From: Solirubrobacterales bacterium | Lineage (GTDB): Bacteria > Actinomycetota > Thermoleophilia > Solirubrobacterales > Solirubrobacteraceae | DNA: 9,049 nt | Assembly (NCBI GenBank): GCA_025964065.1 | Contig: JAOPZO010000235.1 | Coordinates: 1-9,049 of the forward strand | Reading direction: 5' to 3' | Part shown: positions 1 to 6,769 of the stretch, one piece after another | Position numbering within the stretch: the stretch's first letter is position 1 | Layout: each line of letters starts with the position of its first letter | Program-made: the position numbers and the translations under genes | Notes under the pieces: generated by a model | Seen by the model: the letters and a program-made list of their open reading frames with translations, nothing else | What the model was told of the DNA's origin: nothing | The model's database searches: none

Positions 1-643
1 GCGGCGGCCGCGCGACCCCCGCCGGCCGCGGCGCCGGGGCGACGTGGACCTCGGGCACCCGCCAGGCCACGAGCGCCCCGAGCAGCGGCATGACCGCGCA
101 GAAGACCCACACCGCGTCGTACGAGGCGAGCGCGAGGAGCCCTTCGCCCGCGAGCGGCCCGACGGTCAGCCCGCCCCAGATCGCGAGACCGAACAGCCCG
201 ATGGCCTGGCCGCGGCGCTCATCGGGCGCGAGGTCGACGATCCAGGTCGCCCCCGCCGTGAAGAGCCACCCGTCGCCCACCCCGAGGACGAGGCGCGCCG
301 CGATGAGCCCGGGCACCCCGAGCGGCAGGAGGTACATCGCCCCGGCGACCGCCGAAACGCACAGGCCGACGACCACGACGGGGCGTCGCCCGCGCGCGTC
401 GGCGAGGCGCCCGCCGATCGGCCGGCCCACGATCGCGGCGAACGCGAAGCAGCCGATCACGACGCCCACGGCGAGGTCGCCGGCGCCGATCGGCCCCTGG
501 ACGTACCGCGGCAGGACGGGCAGCGAGGCGCCGATCGCCAGGAAGCCCAGGAACGTCGCGCACCACACCCCGACGGACGCTGCGAGGGCGGGCCGGGCCG
601 CGGCCCGGGCGCGCAGGCGGGCGACGGGGAAGACGGCGGCCAT
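1..643 (-). CDS. MFS transporter, N-terminal half (3' end cut by window edge)
   Basis: Reading the complement from ATG at 643 gives 214 codons with no stop to position 1, so the C-terminal half lies outside the window. The visible protein begins MAAVFPVARLRARAAARPAL and contains about six hydrophobic segments (roughly residues 21-44, 56-76, 89-108, 111-130, 146-166, 176-195). Between the second and third segments lies GRPIGGRLADARGRRPV (residues 73-89), a good match to MFS motif A (G-x-L-x-D-x-x-G-R-R) in the cytoplasmic loop 2-3. A GGAG (complement of 648-651) sits 4 nt before the ATG. It should be a 12-helix secondary transporter of the cytoplasmic membrane, probably a drug or metabolite exporter-like member, but the substrate cannot be told. 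It is transcribed divergently from the ATP-grasp operon. The family call is firm; nothing supports a specific substrate. Confidence 0.88.
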   Translation of the reverse strand, partial: MAAVFPVARLRARAAARPALAASVGVWCATFLGFLAIGASLPVLPRYVQGPIGAGDLAVGVVIGCFAFAAIVGRPIGGRLADARGRRPVVVVGLCVSAVAGAMYLLPLGVPGLIAARLVLGVGDGWLFTAGATWIVDLAPDERRGQAIGLFGLAIWGGLTVGPLAGEGLLALASYDAVWVFCAVMPLLGALVAWRVPEVHVAPAPRPAGVARPP

Positions 644-655
644 CGCGCTCCACGC

Positions 656-705
656 TACCCCCGACCGGCGGGACAACGATGCCTCGAACACCTTGGCCGG
701 GGGTA
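656..705. repeat. Imperfect inverted repeat in the divergent intergenic region
   Basis: TACCCCCGACC at 656-666 faces GGCCGGGGGTA at 695-705. The arms match at 10 of 11 positions and are separated by 28 bp. The pair lies in the 104-bp gap between the divergent MFS gene (start 643) and the ATP-grasp gene (start 748), so each arm points outward toward one gene as a GGGGGTA element. It could be a shared operator or a pair of similar promoter elements (outward TAGCGT and TATGAG resemble weak -10 boxes), but I find no convincing -35 box for either. In DNA this GC-rich a C-run/G-run pair may also arise by chance. Confidence 0.35.
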
Positions 706-747
706 TGAGCGCCGGGCCGTCATCGCCTGCGAGGATCGCCGCGCCCC

Positions 748-2352
748 ATGCCAGAGCCCCTGATCGTGAAAGAGCCGACCGTCTACCGCCCGCCCGCCGG
801 GTGCTTCGACGAGGTGTTCGGCCCGGGCGGGGTGCCGCACGAGCATGCGCGGCCGCTCGTCGCCGAGCTCGCGCGGATGGGGCCCGAGCAGCTCGCCGCC
901 GCGGGCCGCCGCCGCGACGCGATCTTCATGCAGCAGGGCATCACGTTCGACGCGACGGGCGAGGACGGCCCGGTCAAGGACCGCCCGTTCCCGCTCGACC
1001 TCGTGCCGCGGATCATGCCCGGGGCGGAGTGGACGCAGATCAAGCGCGGCCTGGCCCAGCGCATCCGCGCGCTCAACCACTTCGTCGACGACGTCTACCA
1101 CGGCCGGGAGATCGTCCACGCGGGGATCGTCCCGTGGAACCTCATCGTCTCGCGCAGCCACTTCGCGCGCGCCGTCCACGGCATCCGCCCGCCCGGCGGC
1201 GTCTACACCCATGTCGCGGGCTGCGACCTCGTCCGGGACTCCGACGGCTCCTGGAAGGTCCTCGAGGACAACGTCCGCACCCCGTCCGGGATCTCCTACG
1301 TCCTCGAGAACCGCGTCGCGATGACGCGCCTCGTGCCGAGCCTCTTCCAGAGCTACCGCGTCCGGCCCGTCGACCACTACCCGCAGCTCCTGCTCGCCGC
1401 CCTGCGCGCGGTCGCTCCGTCGACCGACGAGGAGGCCACGGTCGTCGTCTGGACCCCCGGGCCGATGAACTCGGCCTACTTCGAGCACGCGTTCCTCGCG
1501 CGCCAGATGGGCGTCGAGCTCGTCGAGGCGAGCGACCTCGTCGTCCGCGACGACGTCCTCTACATGCGCACGACGAGCGGGCTGCAGCGCGTCCACTCCG
1601 TCTACCGCCGACTCGACGACGACTACGTCGACCCACTTGAGTTCAAGCCCGAGTCGCTCCTGGGCGTCCCGGGCCTCGTGCGCGCGTACCGCGCGGGCAC
1701 CGTCGCGGTCGCGAACGCCTTCGGGACGGGGGTCGCCGACGACAAGGCGATCTACCACTACGTCCCCGAGATGATCCGGTTCTACCTCGGGGAGGAGCCC
1801 ATCCTCGACAACGTCAAGACGTACCTCCTGAGCGACCCGGCGCAGCTCGAGTACGTTCTTCCGCGGCTCGACCAGCTCGTCGTCAAGCCCACGAGCGAGT
1901 CCGGCGGCAAGGGCGTCTTCATCGGCCCGAGCACCCCGGCCGAGGAGCTCGCGGCGCTCGCGGAGGTCCTGAAGGCGCAGCCCGGCAAGTGGATCGCCCA
2001 GGAGGTCGTGAAGCTCTCGACGGTCCCGACCTCCGGGCTCGACGGGACCATCGCCCCGCGGCACGTCGACCTGCGGCCCTTCGCGGTCTTCGGCGAGACG
2101 ATCAAGATCGTGCCGGGCGGCCTCACCCGCGTCGCGATGCGCGAGGGCTCCATGATCGTGAACTCCTCCCAGGGCGGCGGCTCCAAGGACACCTGGGTGC
2201 TCGAGGACGGCGTGGACACGGACCGCGCGGAGCCCGACCACGCGACGCCGCAGGTGCTTCCGAGCCTCCCCGACCTGCAGTACGGCGGCTGGAGCGACCA
2301 GCAGCAACAGCAGCAGCAGGCGTACACCCACGTCGTGGAGGAGGAGGCCTGA
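748..2352 (+). CDS. Circularly permuted ATP-grasp protein (CP_ATPgrasp_2 / former DUF404-DUF407 type)
   Basis: The 534-residue protein carries the conserved blocks of the circularly permuted ATP-grasp family: GITFDATG (64-71), RPFPLDLVPRI (79-89), LEDNVRTPSGISYVLENR (172-189), the glycine-rich nucleotide-binding segment VVKPTSESGGKG (378-389) and SSQGGGSKDTWVLED (473-487). ATP-grasp enzymes join a carboxylate to an amine or thiol through an acylphosphate, so a peptide or amide ligase role is predicted; no substrate is known to me. It is expected to be cytosolic, with no signal peptide or membrane segment. The ATG at 748 is the first start in frame, with only a distant GAGGA (731-735) as ribosome site. 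The stop overlaps the next ATG (TGATG, 2350-2354), implying translational coupling with the Alpha-E gene. The tail after residue 490 is non-conserved-looking and contains seven consecutive glutamines (518-524). Family assignment is firm; function is inference. Confidence 0.93.
   Translation: MPEPLIVKEPTVYRPPAGCFDEVFGPGGVPHEHARPLVAELARMGPEQLAAAGRRRDAIFMQQGITFDATGEDGPVKDRPFPLDLVPRIMPGAEWTQIKRGLAQRIRALNHFVDDVYHGREIVHAGIVPWNLIVSRSHFARAVHGIRPPGGVYTHVAGCDLVRDSDGSWKVLEDNVRTPSGISYVLENRVAMTRLVPSLFQSYRVRPVDHYPQLLLAALRAVAPSTDEEATVVVWTPGPMNSAYFEHAFLARQMGVELVEASDLVVRDDVLYMRTTSGLQRVHSVYRRLDDDYVDPLEFKPESLLGVPGLVRAYRAGTVAVANAFGTGVADDKAIYHYVPEMIRFYLGEEPILDNVKTYLLSDPAQLEYVLPRLDQLVVKPTSESGGKGVFIGPSTPAEELAALAEVLKAQPGKWIAQEVVKLSTVPTSGLDGTIAPRHVDLRPFAVFGETIKIVPGGLTRVAMREGSMIVNSSQGGGSKDTWVLEDGVDTDRAEPDHATPQVLPSLPDLQYGGWSDQQQQQQQAYTHVVEEEA
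2299..2319 (+). repeat. Seven-codon glutamine run (CAG/CAA microsatellite) in the ATP-grasp gene
   Basis: Seven consecutive Gln codons (CAG CAG CAA CAG CAG CAG CAG) encode residues 518-524 of the 534-residue ATP-grasp protein, just before its C-terminal AYTHVVEEEA. The tract is in the tail, outside the recognised ATP-grasp blocks. A trinucleotide run such as this could change length by slippage without breaking the frame. Confidence 0.9.
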
Positions 2353-3335
2353 TGCTCGCGCGCATCGCCCACGAGCTCTTCTGGCTCGGCCGCAACATCG
2401 TGCGCGCAGAGCACACCGCGCGCATGCTCGACGGCGTCTTCCAGGCCGACCTGCAGGGCCGGCCGGACGACCCGAACGGCGTCATGCTCTCGTGGGGCTC
2501 GATCCTCGCGATCATGGGCGGCGTCCCCGAGGGCGGGGAGCCCATCCGGCCCCGCCGCGACGACGTGCTCGCCGCGCTCACGCTCGACCCGGAGAACCCG
2601 GCCTCGGTCATCGCCTGCACCGCTCGTGCGCGCGAGGGCGCCCGCACGGTCCGCGACGTCCTCTCCGCGGAGATGTGGGAGGCGATCAACACGACGAACC
2701 TCACGCTCCTCGAGGGCGACCTGAGCGCCCGGCTGCGCACCGGGCCCTACTCCGTCTACCAGTACGTGAAGGAGCGCTCGGCGCTCTTCTGGGGCCTCAC
2801 GAGCCGCACGATGCTCCGCGACGACGCCAGCGCCTTCCTGCGCGCCGGCGGCCGGCTCGAGAGTGCCGACATGGTGCTGCGCATGCTCCGGGTCGCGCTC
2901 CCACCGGGTCGCGTGGACGGGGACGGGATCGACGACGCCGCGGCCGTCCGCGACGGCCAGGCGCTCGCGCTCCTGCAGGCCGTGGGCGGCTTCCAGGCCT
3001 TCCGGCGGGCCGTGCAGGCCCCGCCGGACGCGCTGCCCGTCGGCCGTTTCCTGCTCTACGAGCAGAACTACCCGGACTCCGTGGCCGCCTCGGTCCACTA
3101 CGCGCTCGACGTGCTGCAGAAGGCCGACACGAACCCGCGGACCTCCGAGCCCATCCTGCGCCTGAGCCGCCTGGGAGCCGACCTCGAGTTCCGCGCGCGG
3201 ACCGACGACGGCCTCGCGGGTGACCTCTCCAACGTCTGCGCCTCCGTCCAGCGCGAGCTCGCGCTCGTCGACGGCGACATCGCCCTGCGGTACTTCGCGG
3301 GGGCGGGAACGACCGCGGGAGCCGTCCACGCATGA
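2352..3335 (+). CDS. Alpha-E domain protein (former DUF403)
   Basis: The 327-residue protein opens MLARIAHELFWLGRNIVRAE, the typical start of Alpha-E proteins (a hydrophobic helix followed by W-x-G-R-x-x-x-R-A-E). Further family blocks are ENPASVIACTARAREGARTV (81-100), DVLSAEMWEAIN (102-113) and FLLYEQNYPDSV (233-244). The fold is predicted all-helical, and conserved Arg and Glu residues give the family its name. It is regularly encoded next to circularly permuted ATP-grasp and transglutaminase-like genes. Its biochemical role is unknown; it may be a partner or second catalytic subunit of the ATP-grasp enzyme. The start is set by GGAGGAGG immediately upstream (within 2338-2347) and by the one-base stop/start overlap with the preceding gene. 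About 25 bp separate it from the transglutaminase-like gene. It is probably soluble. Confidence 0.92.
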   Translation: MLARIAHELFWLGRNIVRAEHTARMLDGVFQADLQGRPDDPNGVMLSWGSILAIMGGVPEGGEPIRPRRDDVLAALTLDPENPASVIACTARAREGARTVRDVLSAEMWEAINTTNLTLLEGDLSARLRTGPYSVYQYVKERSALFWGLTSRTMLRDDASAFLRAGGRLESADMVLRMLRVALPPGRVDGDGIDDAAAVRDGQALALLQAVGGFQAFRRAVQAPPDALPVGRFLLYEQNYPDSVAASVHYALDVLQKADTNPRTSEPILRLSRLGADLEFRARTDDGLAGDLSNVCASVQRELALVDGDIALRYFAGAGTTAGAVHA

Positions 3336-3360
3336 CCTCCCCCCACGCCAAGGCCGTCCG

Positions 3361-4236
3361 ATGAACTTCCAGATCCGCTTCCTCACCGAGTACCGCTACG
3401 ACCAGGCGGTCACGGACAACCTCAACGCGCTCCGGGTGCGCCCCGCGACCACCAGCGCGCAGCGCGTGGACGACTTCCACGTCCGCATCGACCCCGAGAC
3501 CCGCCTCCACCGCCACACGGACTACTTCGGCACGGAGGTCATCGAGTTCGGGATCCCCAAGCCCCACGAGGCGATGACGATCGACGTCCGCGCCCGCGTC
3601 GTGACCTCCCAGAAGCCCTACCCGGAGGAGGCGAGCTGGGAGGCCGTGCAGTCGCCGTCCTACGTCGAGGCCGCCGGGGAGTTCCTCATGCCCACGGGGA
3701 CCGAGCCGCCCGACGAGCTGCTCGCCGACCTCGACGCCGTCGCCCGCGCGAACAGCCCGCTCGCGACCCTCCTGCTCCTCTGCGAGCTCATCCCGGACCG
3801 CTTCGAGTACAAGCCCGGCACGACGTACGTCGGCTCCACCGTCGAGGACCTCATCCACGGGGGCGCCGGCGTCTGCCAGGACTTCGTCCACCTCGCCCTC
3901 ATCCTCCTGCGCCGCCAGGGCATCGCCGCCCGCTACGTGAGCGGCTACCTCTGGGCGGCGCCCCAGGACGGCGGCTCGGACTCCGTCGAAGTCGACACCC
4001 ACGCCTGGGTCGAGGCGCTCCTCCCGGCGAGCGGCGGCCGCGGCGAGCCCGTGTGGGTCGGCGCGGACCCGACGAACCGGATCCTCGCGACGGAGTCGCA
4101 CGTGAAGATCGGCCACGGGCGCTTCTACGCCGACGTGCCGCCGATCAAGGGCGTGTACCGCGGCGCCGCCGACGCGGAGCTCGAGGCGGCCGTCTCGATG
4201 ACCCGGCTCGACCCCGCCACGAGCGCCCGCGCCTAG
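3361..4236 (+). CDS. Transglutaminase-like family protein with N-terminal bacterial transglutaminase-like domain
   Basis: This is a 291-residue protein starting MNFQIRFLTEYRYDQAV. The first 80 or so residues fit the beta-rich domain found before bacterial transglutaminase-like cores. The papain-like core shows a complete Cys-His-Asp triad: Cys172 in GAGVCQDF, His214 in DTHAWVEAL and Asp236 in GADPTN. Such proteins can act as cysteine peptidases or amide-bond transferases; the substrate is unknown. There is no signal peptide, so it should act in the cytosol with the ATP-grasp and Alpha-E proteins. The open frame extends upstream into the Alpha-E gene, but ATG at 3361 was chosen because the family's N-terminal motif begins there and AAGG (3350-3353) lies 7 nt before it. 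It is the last gene of the three-gene operon. A hydrolytic or transfer step on a product of the ATP-grasp enzyme is the natural inference. Confidence 0.93.
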   Translation: MNFQIRFLTEYRYDQAVTDNLNALRVRPATTSAQRVDDFHVRIDPETRLHRHTDYFGTEVIEFGIPKPHEAMTIDVRARVVTSQKPYPEEASWEAVQSPSYVEAAGEFLMPTGTEPPDELLADLDAVARANSPLATLLLLCELIPDRFEYKPGTTYVGSTVEDLIHGGAGVCQDFVHLALILLRRQGIAARYVSGYLWAAPQDGGSDSVEVDTHAWVEALLPASGGRGEPVWVGADPTNRILATESHVKIGHGRFYADVPPIKGVYRGAADAELEAAVSMTRLDPATSARA

Positions 4237-4237
4237 G

Positions 4238-4269
4238 CGGGCCCTGGAGCTGGCCTACCAGGACGCCCG
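4238..4269 (+). terminator. Candidate hairpin terminator after the transglutaminase-like gene
   Basis: Immediately after the TAG at 4234-4236, CGGGCCCTGG (4238-4247) can pair with CCAGG (4258-4262) and GCCCG (4265-4269). This makes a 10-bp stem with a 2-nt bulge (AC) and a 10-nt loop. No T-run follows, so it is at best a GC-rich, weak or Rho-assisted terminator. It lies at the boundary between the ATP-grasp operon and the ribosomal gene cluster. Confidence 0.35.
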
Positions 4270-4285
4270 GACGGGCCGGGGGCGC

Positions 4286-4291
4286 TACCAT
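4286..4291 (+). promoter_or_regulatory. Weak candidate -10 box for the rpmG-secE-nusG cluster
   Basis: TACCAT fits the actinobacterial TANNNT -10 pattern and lies about 85 nt before the rpmG start, in a 140-bp gap where a promoter for the ribosomal cluster is expected. No recognisable TTGAC-like -35 box stands at the right distance, so this is a location guess. The rest of 4237-4376 shows no gene and no tRNA. Confidence 0.2.
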
Positions 4292-4376
4292 CCCGGGTCG
4301 ATTCGCGCCGCGGCGGGCTCTGATGCCTGCCCTGGGCCGTGTCTCGTGTCCCTTCCCTCGCCGACCGGGAGCCCAC

Positions 4377-4541
4377 ATGGCCCGCGGAGACGTGCGCATT
4401 GCAGTGACCCTCGCCTGCGAGGACTGCAAGCGCCGCAATTACCAGACGAACAAGTCCAAGCGCAACAACCCGGATCGCATCGCTCTGCGGAAGTTCTGCA
4501 AGTGGTGCCGGGCGCACACGAGCCACCGGGAGACCCGGTAG
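4377..4541 (+). CDS. rpmG: 50S ribosomal protein L33
   Basis: A 54-residue protein, the normal length for bL33, begins MARGDVRIAVTLACEDCKRR and ends HTSHRETR. Two Cys pairs, CEDC (14-17) and CKWC (41-44), form the zinc ribbon of the zinc-binding form. The NYQTNKSKRNNPDR segment between them is characteristic. The protein sits near the E site of the large subunit. A longer frame runs upstream, but ATG 4377 is fixed by family length and by GGGAG (4367-4371), 5 nt before it. It lies 6 nt before secE, the usual order in bacteria (rpmG-secE-nusG). No tRNA-Trp gene, which often sits between rpmG and secE, is present. The presence of all four Cys marks it as the zinc-containing paralogue type; whether a Cys-free paralogue exists elsewhere is not visible. 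Confidence 0.97.
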   Translation: MARGDVRIAVTLACEDCKRRNYQTNKSKRNNPDRIALRKFCKWCRAHTSHRETR

Positions 4542-4547
4542 CCCGCG

Positions 4548-4967
4548 ATGGCGCGCAAGCGGCCTGAAGACGAAGAGCAGGATCCGATCCACCGCGAGAA
4601 CGTGCCGGGGGAGCTCGACCATGCCTCCGGGCAGGTGGACGAGTTCGAAGCCGGCATCGTCAGCGGTGCGGACGGCGAGGTGGCCGACCCGGCCACGGAC
4701 GCCGAGCTCGCCCGTCAGGCCGCAGCCGCCGCTCCTGCGGGGGTGAGCGTCCGCGGGTCCGCGGGCCCCGAGAAGACCAAGGGCGGCATCGGCCGCTTCC
4801 CGGCCTTCGTCAAGGCCTCCTGGGCGGAGCTGCAGCGCGTGCAGTGGCCCGACCGCCGCCAGGTGGGCCAGGCCACCGCCGTCGTCCTCGGGTTCGTCGT
4901 CATCGCGGGGGCCTACCTCGGCCTCGCCGACGCGGCCGCCCAAGAGTTCGTCGACTTCATCCTCTAA
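4548..4967 (+). CDS. secE: Preprotein translocase subunit SecE
   Basis: The 139-residue protein has the SecE core at its C-terminus: an amphipathic helix FVKASWAELQRVQWPDRRQV (87-106), including the conserved W-P, then one membrane span at about 108-127. SecE clamps the two halves of SecY in the SecYEG translocon of the cytoplasmic membrane. Residues 1-80 are a hydrophilic, acidic and alanine-rich extension that looks disordered; such extensions are common in actinobacterial SecE, while the minimal core is about 60 residues. The start ATG 4548 lies 6 nt after the rpmG stop, so the genes are surely co-transcribed. The ribosome site would have to be in the GGGAG of the rpmG 3' end (4528-4532). 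nusG follows after 12 nt. Confidence 0.95.
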   Translation: MARKRPEDEEQDPIHRENVPGELDHASGQVDEFEAGIVSGADGEVADPATDAELARQAAAAAPAGVSVRGSAGPEKTKGGIGRFPAFVKASWAELQRVQWPDRRQVGQATAVVLGFVVIAGAYLGLADAAAQEFVDFIL

Positions 4968-4979
4968 AGGACTTTCCGC

Positions 4980-5507
4980 ATGTTTCGCTGGTACGTCGTC
5001 AACACCTACTCGGGGCACGAGAACAAGGTCAAGCAGAACATCGAGCACCGCGTGACCTCGCTCGGCCAGAAGCGCCACCTCCGCCAGATCGTCGTCCCGA
5101 CCGAGACGGTGACGGAGATCAAGGACGGCCAGAAGGAGTCCAAGGAGAAGCGGACCATGCCGGGCTACGTGCTCGTGAACATGGAGCTCAACGAGGAGAG
5201 CTGGTCGCTGGTCAAGAACACCCCGGGCGTGACCGGGTTCGTCGGGGCGTCGAACGAGCCCGTCCCGCTCACGCAGCCCGAAGTGGACCGCCTCCTGCAC
5301 CGCGCGGACGCCACGGCGACGAAGGCCCCCACCCGGGCGCAGTTCACCATCGGCGAGTCGGTCAAGGTCGTCTCCGGGCCCCTGTCGGACTTCTCCGGCG
5401 AGATCTCCGAGATCAACCAGGACGCCGCCAAGCTCAAGGTGCTTGTGTCAATCTTCGGCCGCGAGACGCCGGTCGAGGTTGGCTTCGACCAAGTCAAGAA
5501 GATCTAG
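4980..5507 (+). CDS. nusG: Transcription termination/antitermination factor NusG
   Basis: The 175-residue protein has an NGN domain (about 1-110) with WYVVNTYSGHENKV (4-17), MPGYVLV (60-66) and NTPGVTGFVG (80-89). A short linker leads to a C-terminal KOW domain (about 122-175, VKVVSGPLSDFSGEI). NusG binds the clamp of RNA polymerase through NGN. Its KOW domain contacts Rho or ribosomal protein S10, linking transcription to termination or translation. The length is typical of the compact form; it lacks the long acidic N-terminal extension seen in Streptomyces and Mycobacterium NusG. AAAGGA (4966-4971), overlapping the secE stop, is 8 nt before the ATG. rplK follows after 15 nt, which is the standard arrangement. 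Confidence 0.97.
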   Translation: MFRWYVVNTYSGHENKVKQNIEHRVTSLGQKRHLRQIVVPTETVTEIKDGQKESKEKRTMPGYVLVNMELNEESWSLVKNTPGVTGFVGASNEPVPLTQPEVDRLLHRADATATKAPTRAQFTIGESVKVVSGPLSDFSGEISEINQDAAKLKVLVSIFGRETPVEVGFDQVKKI

Positions 5508-5522
5508 GAAGAAAGCCACACC

Positions 5523-5948
5523 ATGGCCAAGAAGGTCCTCACCACCATCAAGCTCCAGTCCCTCGGCGGACAGGCGACCCCGGCCCCGCCGGTCGGTCCC
5601 GCGCTGGGCCAGCACGGCATCAACATCATGGAGTTCTGCAAGGCGTTCAACGCGCAGACCCAGGCCGATGCCGGCACGGTCATCCCCGTCGTGATCACGG
5701 TCTACGAGGACCGCTCGTTCACCTTCGTCACCAAGACGCCGCCGGCGGCCGTGCTCATCAAGCAGGCCATCGGGCTCGAGAAGGGCTCCGCTGAGCCCCA
5801 CACCAACAAGGTCGGCACGATCACGGACGCCCAGATCCGTGAGATCGCCGAGAAGAAGCTCAACGACCTCAACGCGAACGACGTGGACGCGGCGGCGAAG
5901 ATCATCGCCGGCACCGCGCGCTCCATGGGCGTCACCGTCGAGGGCTAA
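5523..5948 (+). CDS. rplK: 50S ribosomal protein L11
   Basis: A 141-residue protein, the family norm, starts MAKKVLTTIKLQ. The N-terminal domain has the signature PAPPVGPALGQHGINIMEF (20-38), with the proline-rich segment bound by thiostrepton-type antibiotics. The C-terminal RNA-binding domain (about 72-141) ends AAKIIAGTARSMGVTVEG and contacts the GTPase-associated centre of 23S rRNA. Together with L10-L12 it forms the factor-binding stalk base and is needed for RelA-type sensing of uncharged tRNA. A purine-rich AGGAAGAAAG (5506-5515) overlapping the nusG stop serves as ribosome site. The rplA ATG lies 10 nt after the stop. Confidence 0.98.
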   Translation: MAKKVLTTIKLQSLGGQATPAPPVGPALGQHGINIMEFCKAFNAQTQADAGTVIPVVITVYEDRSFTFVTKTPPAAVLIKQAIGLEKGSAEPHTNKVGTITDAQIREIAEKKLNDLNANDVDAAAKIIAGTARSMGVTVEG

Positions 5949-5958
5949 GGAAGAACTC

Positions 5959-6687
5959 ATGGCGAAGCACGGAAAGACCTACATCTCGGCGCGCGAGCGC
6001 GTCGACCGCGAGCGCGAGTACGAGCCGGCCGAGGCCCTGGCGCTCGTCAAGTCGCTCAAGCGCGCGTCCTTCAACGAGTCCGTCGAGGTGCATGTCCGCA
6101 CCGGGCTGAACGTCCGCCACGCGGACGAGCAGCTCCGCGGGACGATCGCGCTCCCGAACGGGCTCGGCAAGGAGGTCACGGTGGCCGTTTTCGCGCAGGG
6201 CGCGAAGGCCGCCGAGGCCGAGGCCGCGGGCGCCGACATCGTCGGCGCCGAGGACCTCGCCAAGCGCGTCGAGGAGGGCTTCACCGACTTCGACATCGCG
6301 ATCGCGACGCCCGACCTCATGCCGCTCGTCGGTCGCCTGGGCCGCGTGCTCGGCCCGCAGGGCAAGATGCCGAACCCGAAGGTCGGCACCGTGACCATGG
6401 ACGTGGCGAGGGCCGTCACCGAGTCCAAGGCCGGCAAGGTCGAGTACCGCACCGACCGCACCGCCATCGTCCACCTGACGATCGGCAAGACCGACTTCGA
6501 CGACCGCGCGCTGCTCGAGAACTACGCCGCCGTCATCGACGAGCTGATCAAGGCCAAGCCTTCCGCCGCCAAGGGGAAGTACATCCGCACGATCACGCTC
6601 GCGTCGACCATGGGCCCTGGCGTCAAGGTCGACCCCACCCGTACCAAGGACCTCCTCGAGGAGAGCGCCACGCCGGCTGCGGCGTAA
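5959..6687 (+). CDS. rplA: 50S ribosomal protein L1
   Basis: The 242-residue protein has the L1 signature GRLGRVLGPQGKMPNPKVGT (125-144) and the preceding FDIAIATPDLMPLV (111-124). It forms the mobile L1 stalk near the E site and in many bacteria represses its own rplKA mRNA. The open frame extends 40 codons upstream into rplK, but the ATG at 5959 was chosen because AAGGAAGA (5947-5954) precedes it by 4 nt and the family N-terminus (MAKHGKTYISARE) starts there. It lies 10 nt after rplK, so the two are a unit. No L1-binding mimic was identified by eye in the nusG-rplK gap. An 81-nt gap with a probable L10 leader follows. Confidence 0.98.
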   Translation: MAKHGKTYISARERVDREREYEPAEALALVKSLKRASFNESVEVHVRTGLNVRHADEQLRGTIALPNGLGKEVTVAVFAQGAKAAEAEAAGADIVGAEDLAKRVEEGFTDFDIAIATPDLMPLVGRLGRVLGPQGKMPNPKVGTVTMDVARAVTESKAGKVEYRTDRTAIVHLTIGKTDFDDRALLENYAAVIDELIKAKPSAAKGKYIRTITLASTMGPGVKVDPTRTKDLLEESATPAAA

Positions 6688-6769
6688 CGCACTCCTACGA
6701 GGCCACCGAAGACCTCGGGCTGCCGGTTCGCGCTGACGCGCGCCGCGGAAGTCCCGACAAGGAGGCCAG
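6688..6769 (+). promoter_or_regulatory. Candidate ribosomal protein L10 leader (autoregulatory RNA)
   Basis: The rplA-rplJ gap contains ACCGAAGACC (6705-6714), resembling the conserved CCGAAGAC-type loop I associate with L10 leaders. It is flanked by possible GAGG/CCTC pairing (6699-6702 with 6713-6716) or CCGA/TCGG pairing (6706-6709 with 6715-6718). A local hairpin CGCGC-TGAC-GCGCG lies at 6729-6742, and AAGGAGG at 6759-6765. In known cases the L10(L12)4 complex binds this leader and represses rplJL translation. The gap is short, so part of the element may begin inside rplA. The assignment rests on position and a short motif remembered from the family; a covariance search would settle it. 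Confidence 0.5.

Noticed and set aside
90..1640. 516-codon plus-strand open frame spanning the MFS gene and ATP-grasp start
   Set aside because: Arg/Pro/Ala-rich composition without domains. It runs through the divergent intergenic region and overlaps the real MFS (minus) and ATP-grasp (plus, other frame) genes.
655..2331. 558-codon open frame on the minus strand opposite the ATP-grasp gene
   Set aside because: Its translation is Arg/Val/Asp-rich with no recognisable motif, and it is antisense to a gene with clear family blocks; long antisense frames are expected at this GC content.
1782..3386. 534-codon minus-strand open frame opposite the Alpha-E gene
   Set aside because: It is low-complexity and overlaps two convincing plus-strand genes; an antisense shadow of GC-biased codons.
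4237..4376. Possible tRNA gene in the gap before rpmG (a GGGTCGATTC string resembles a T-arm)
   Set aside because: No matching acceptor stem, anticodon arm or D-arm could be drawn around it.
4966..4975. AAAGGACTTT palindrome at the nusG ribosome site
   Set aside because: The 4-bp arms have only a 2-nt centre, too small for a stable hairpin; the AAAGGA is adequately explained as the ribosome binding site.
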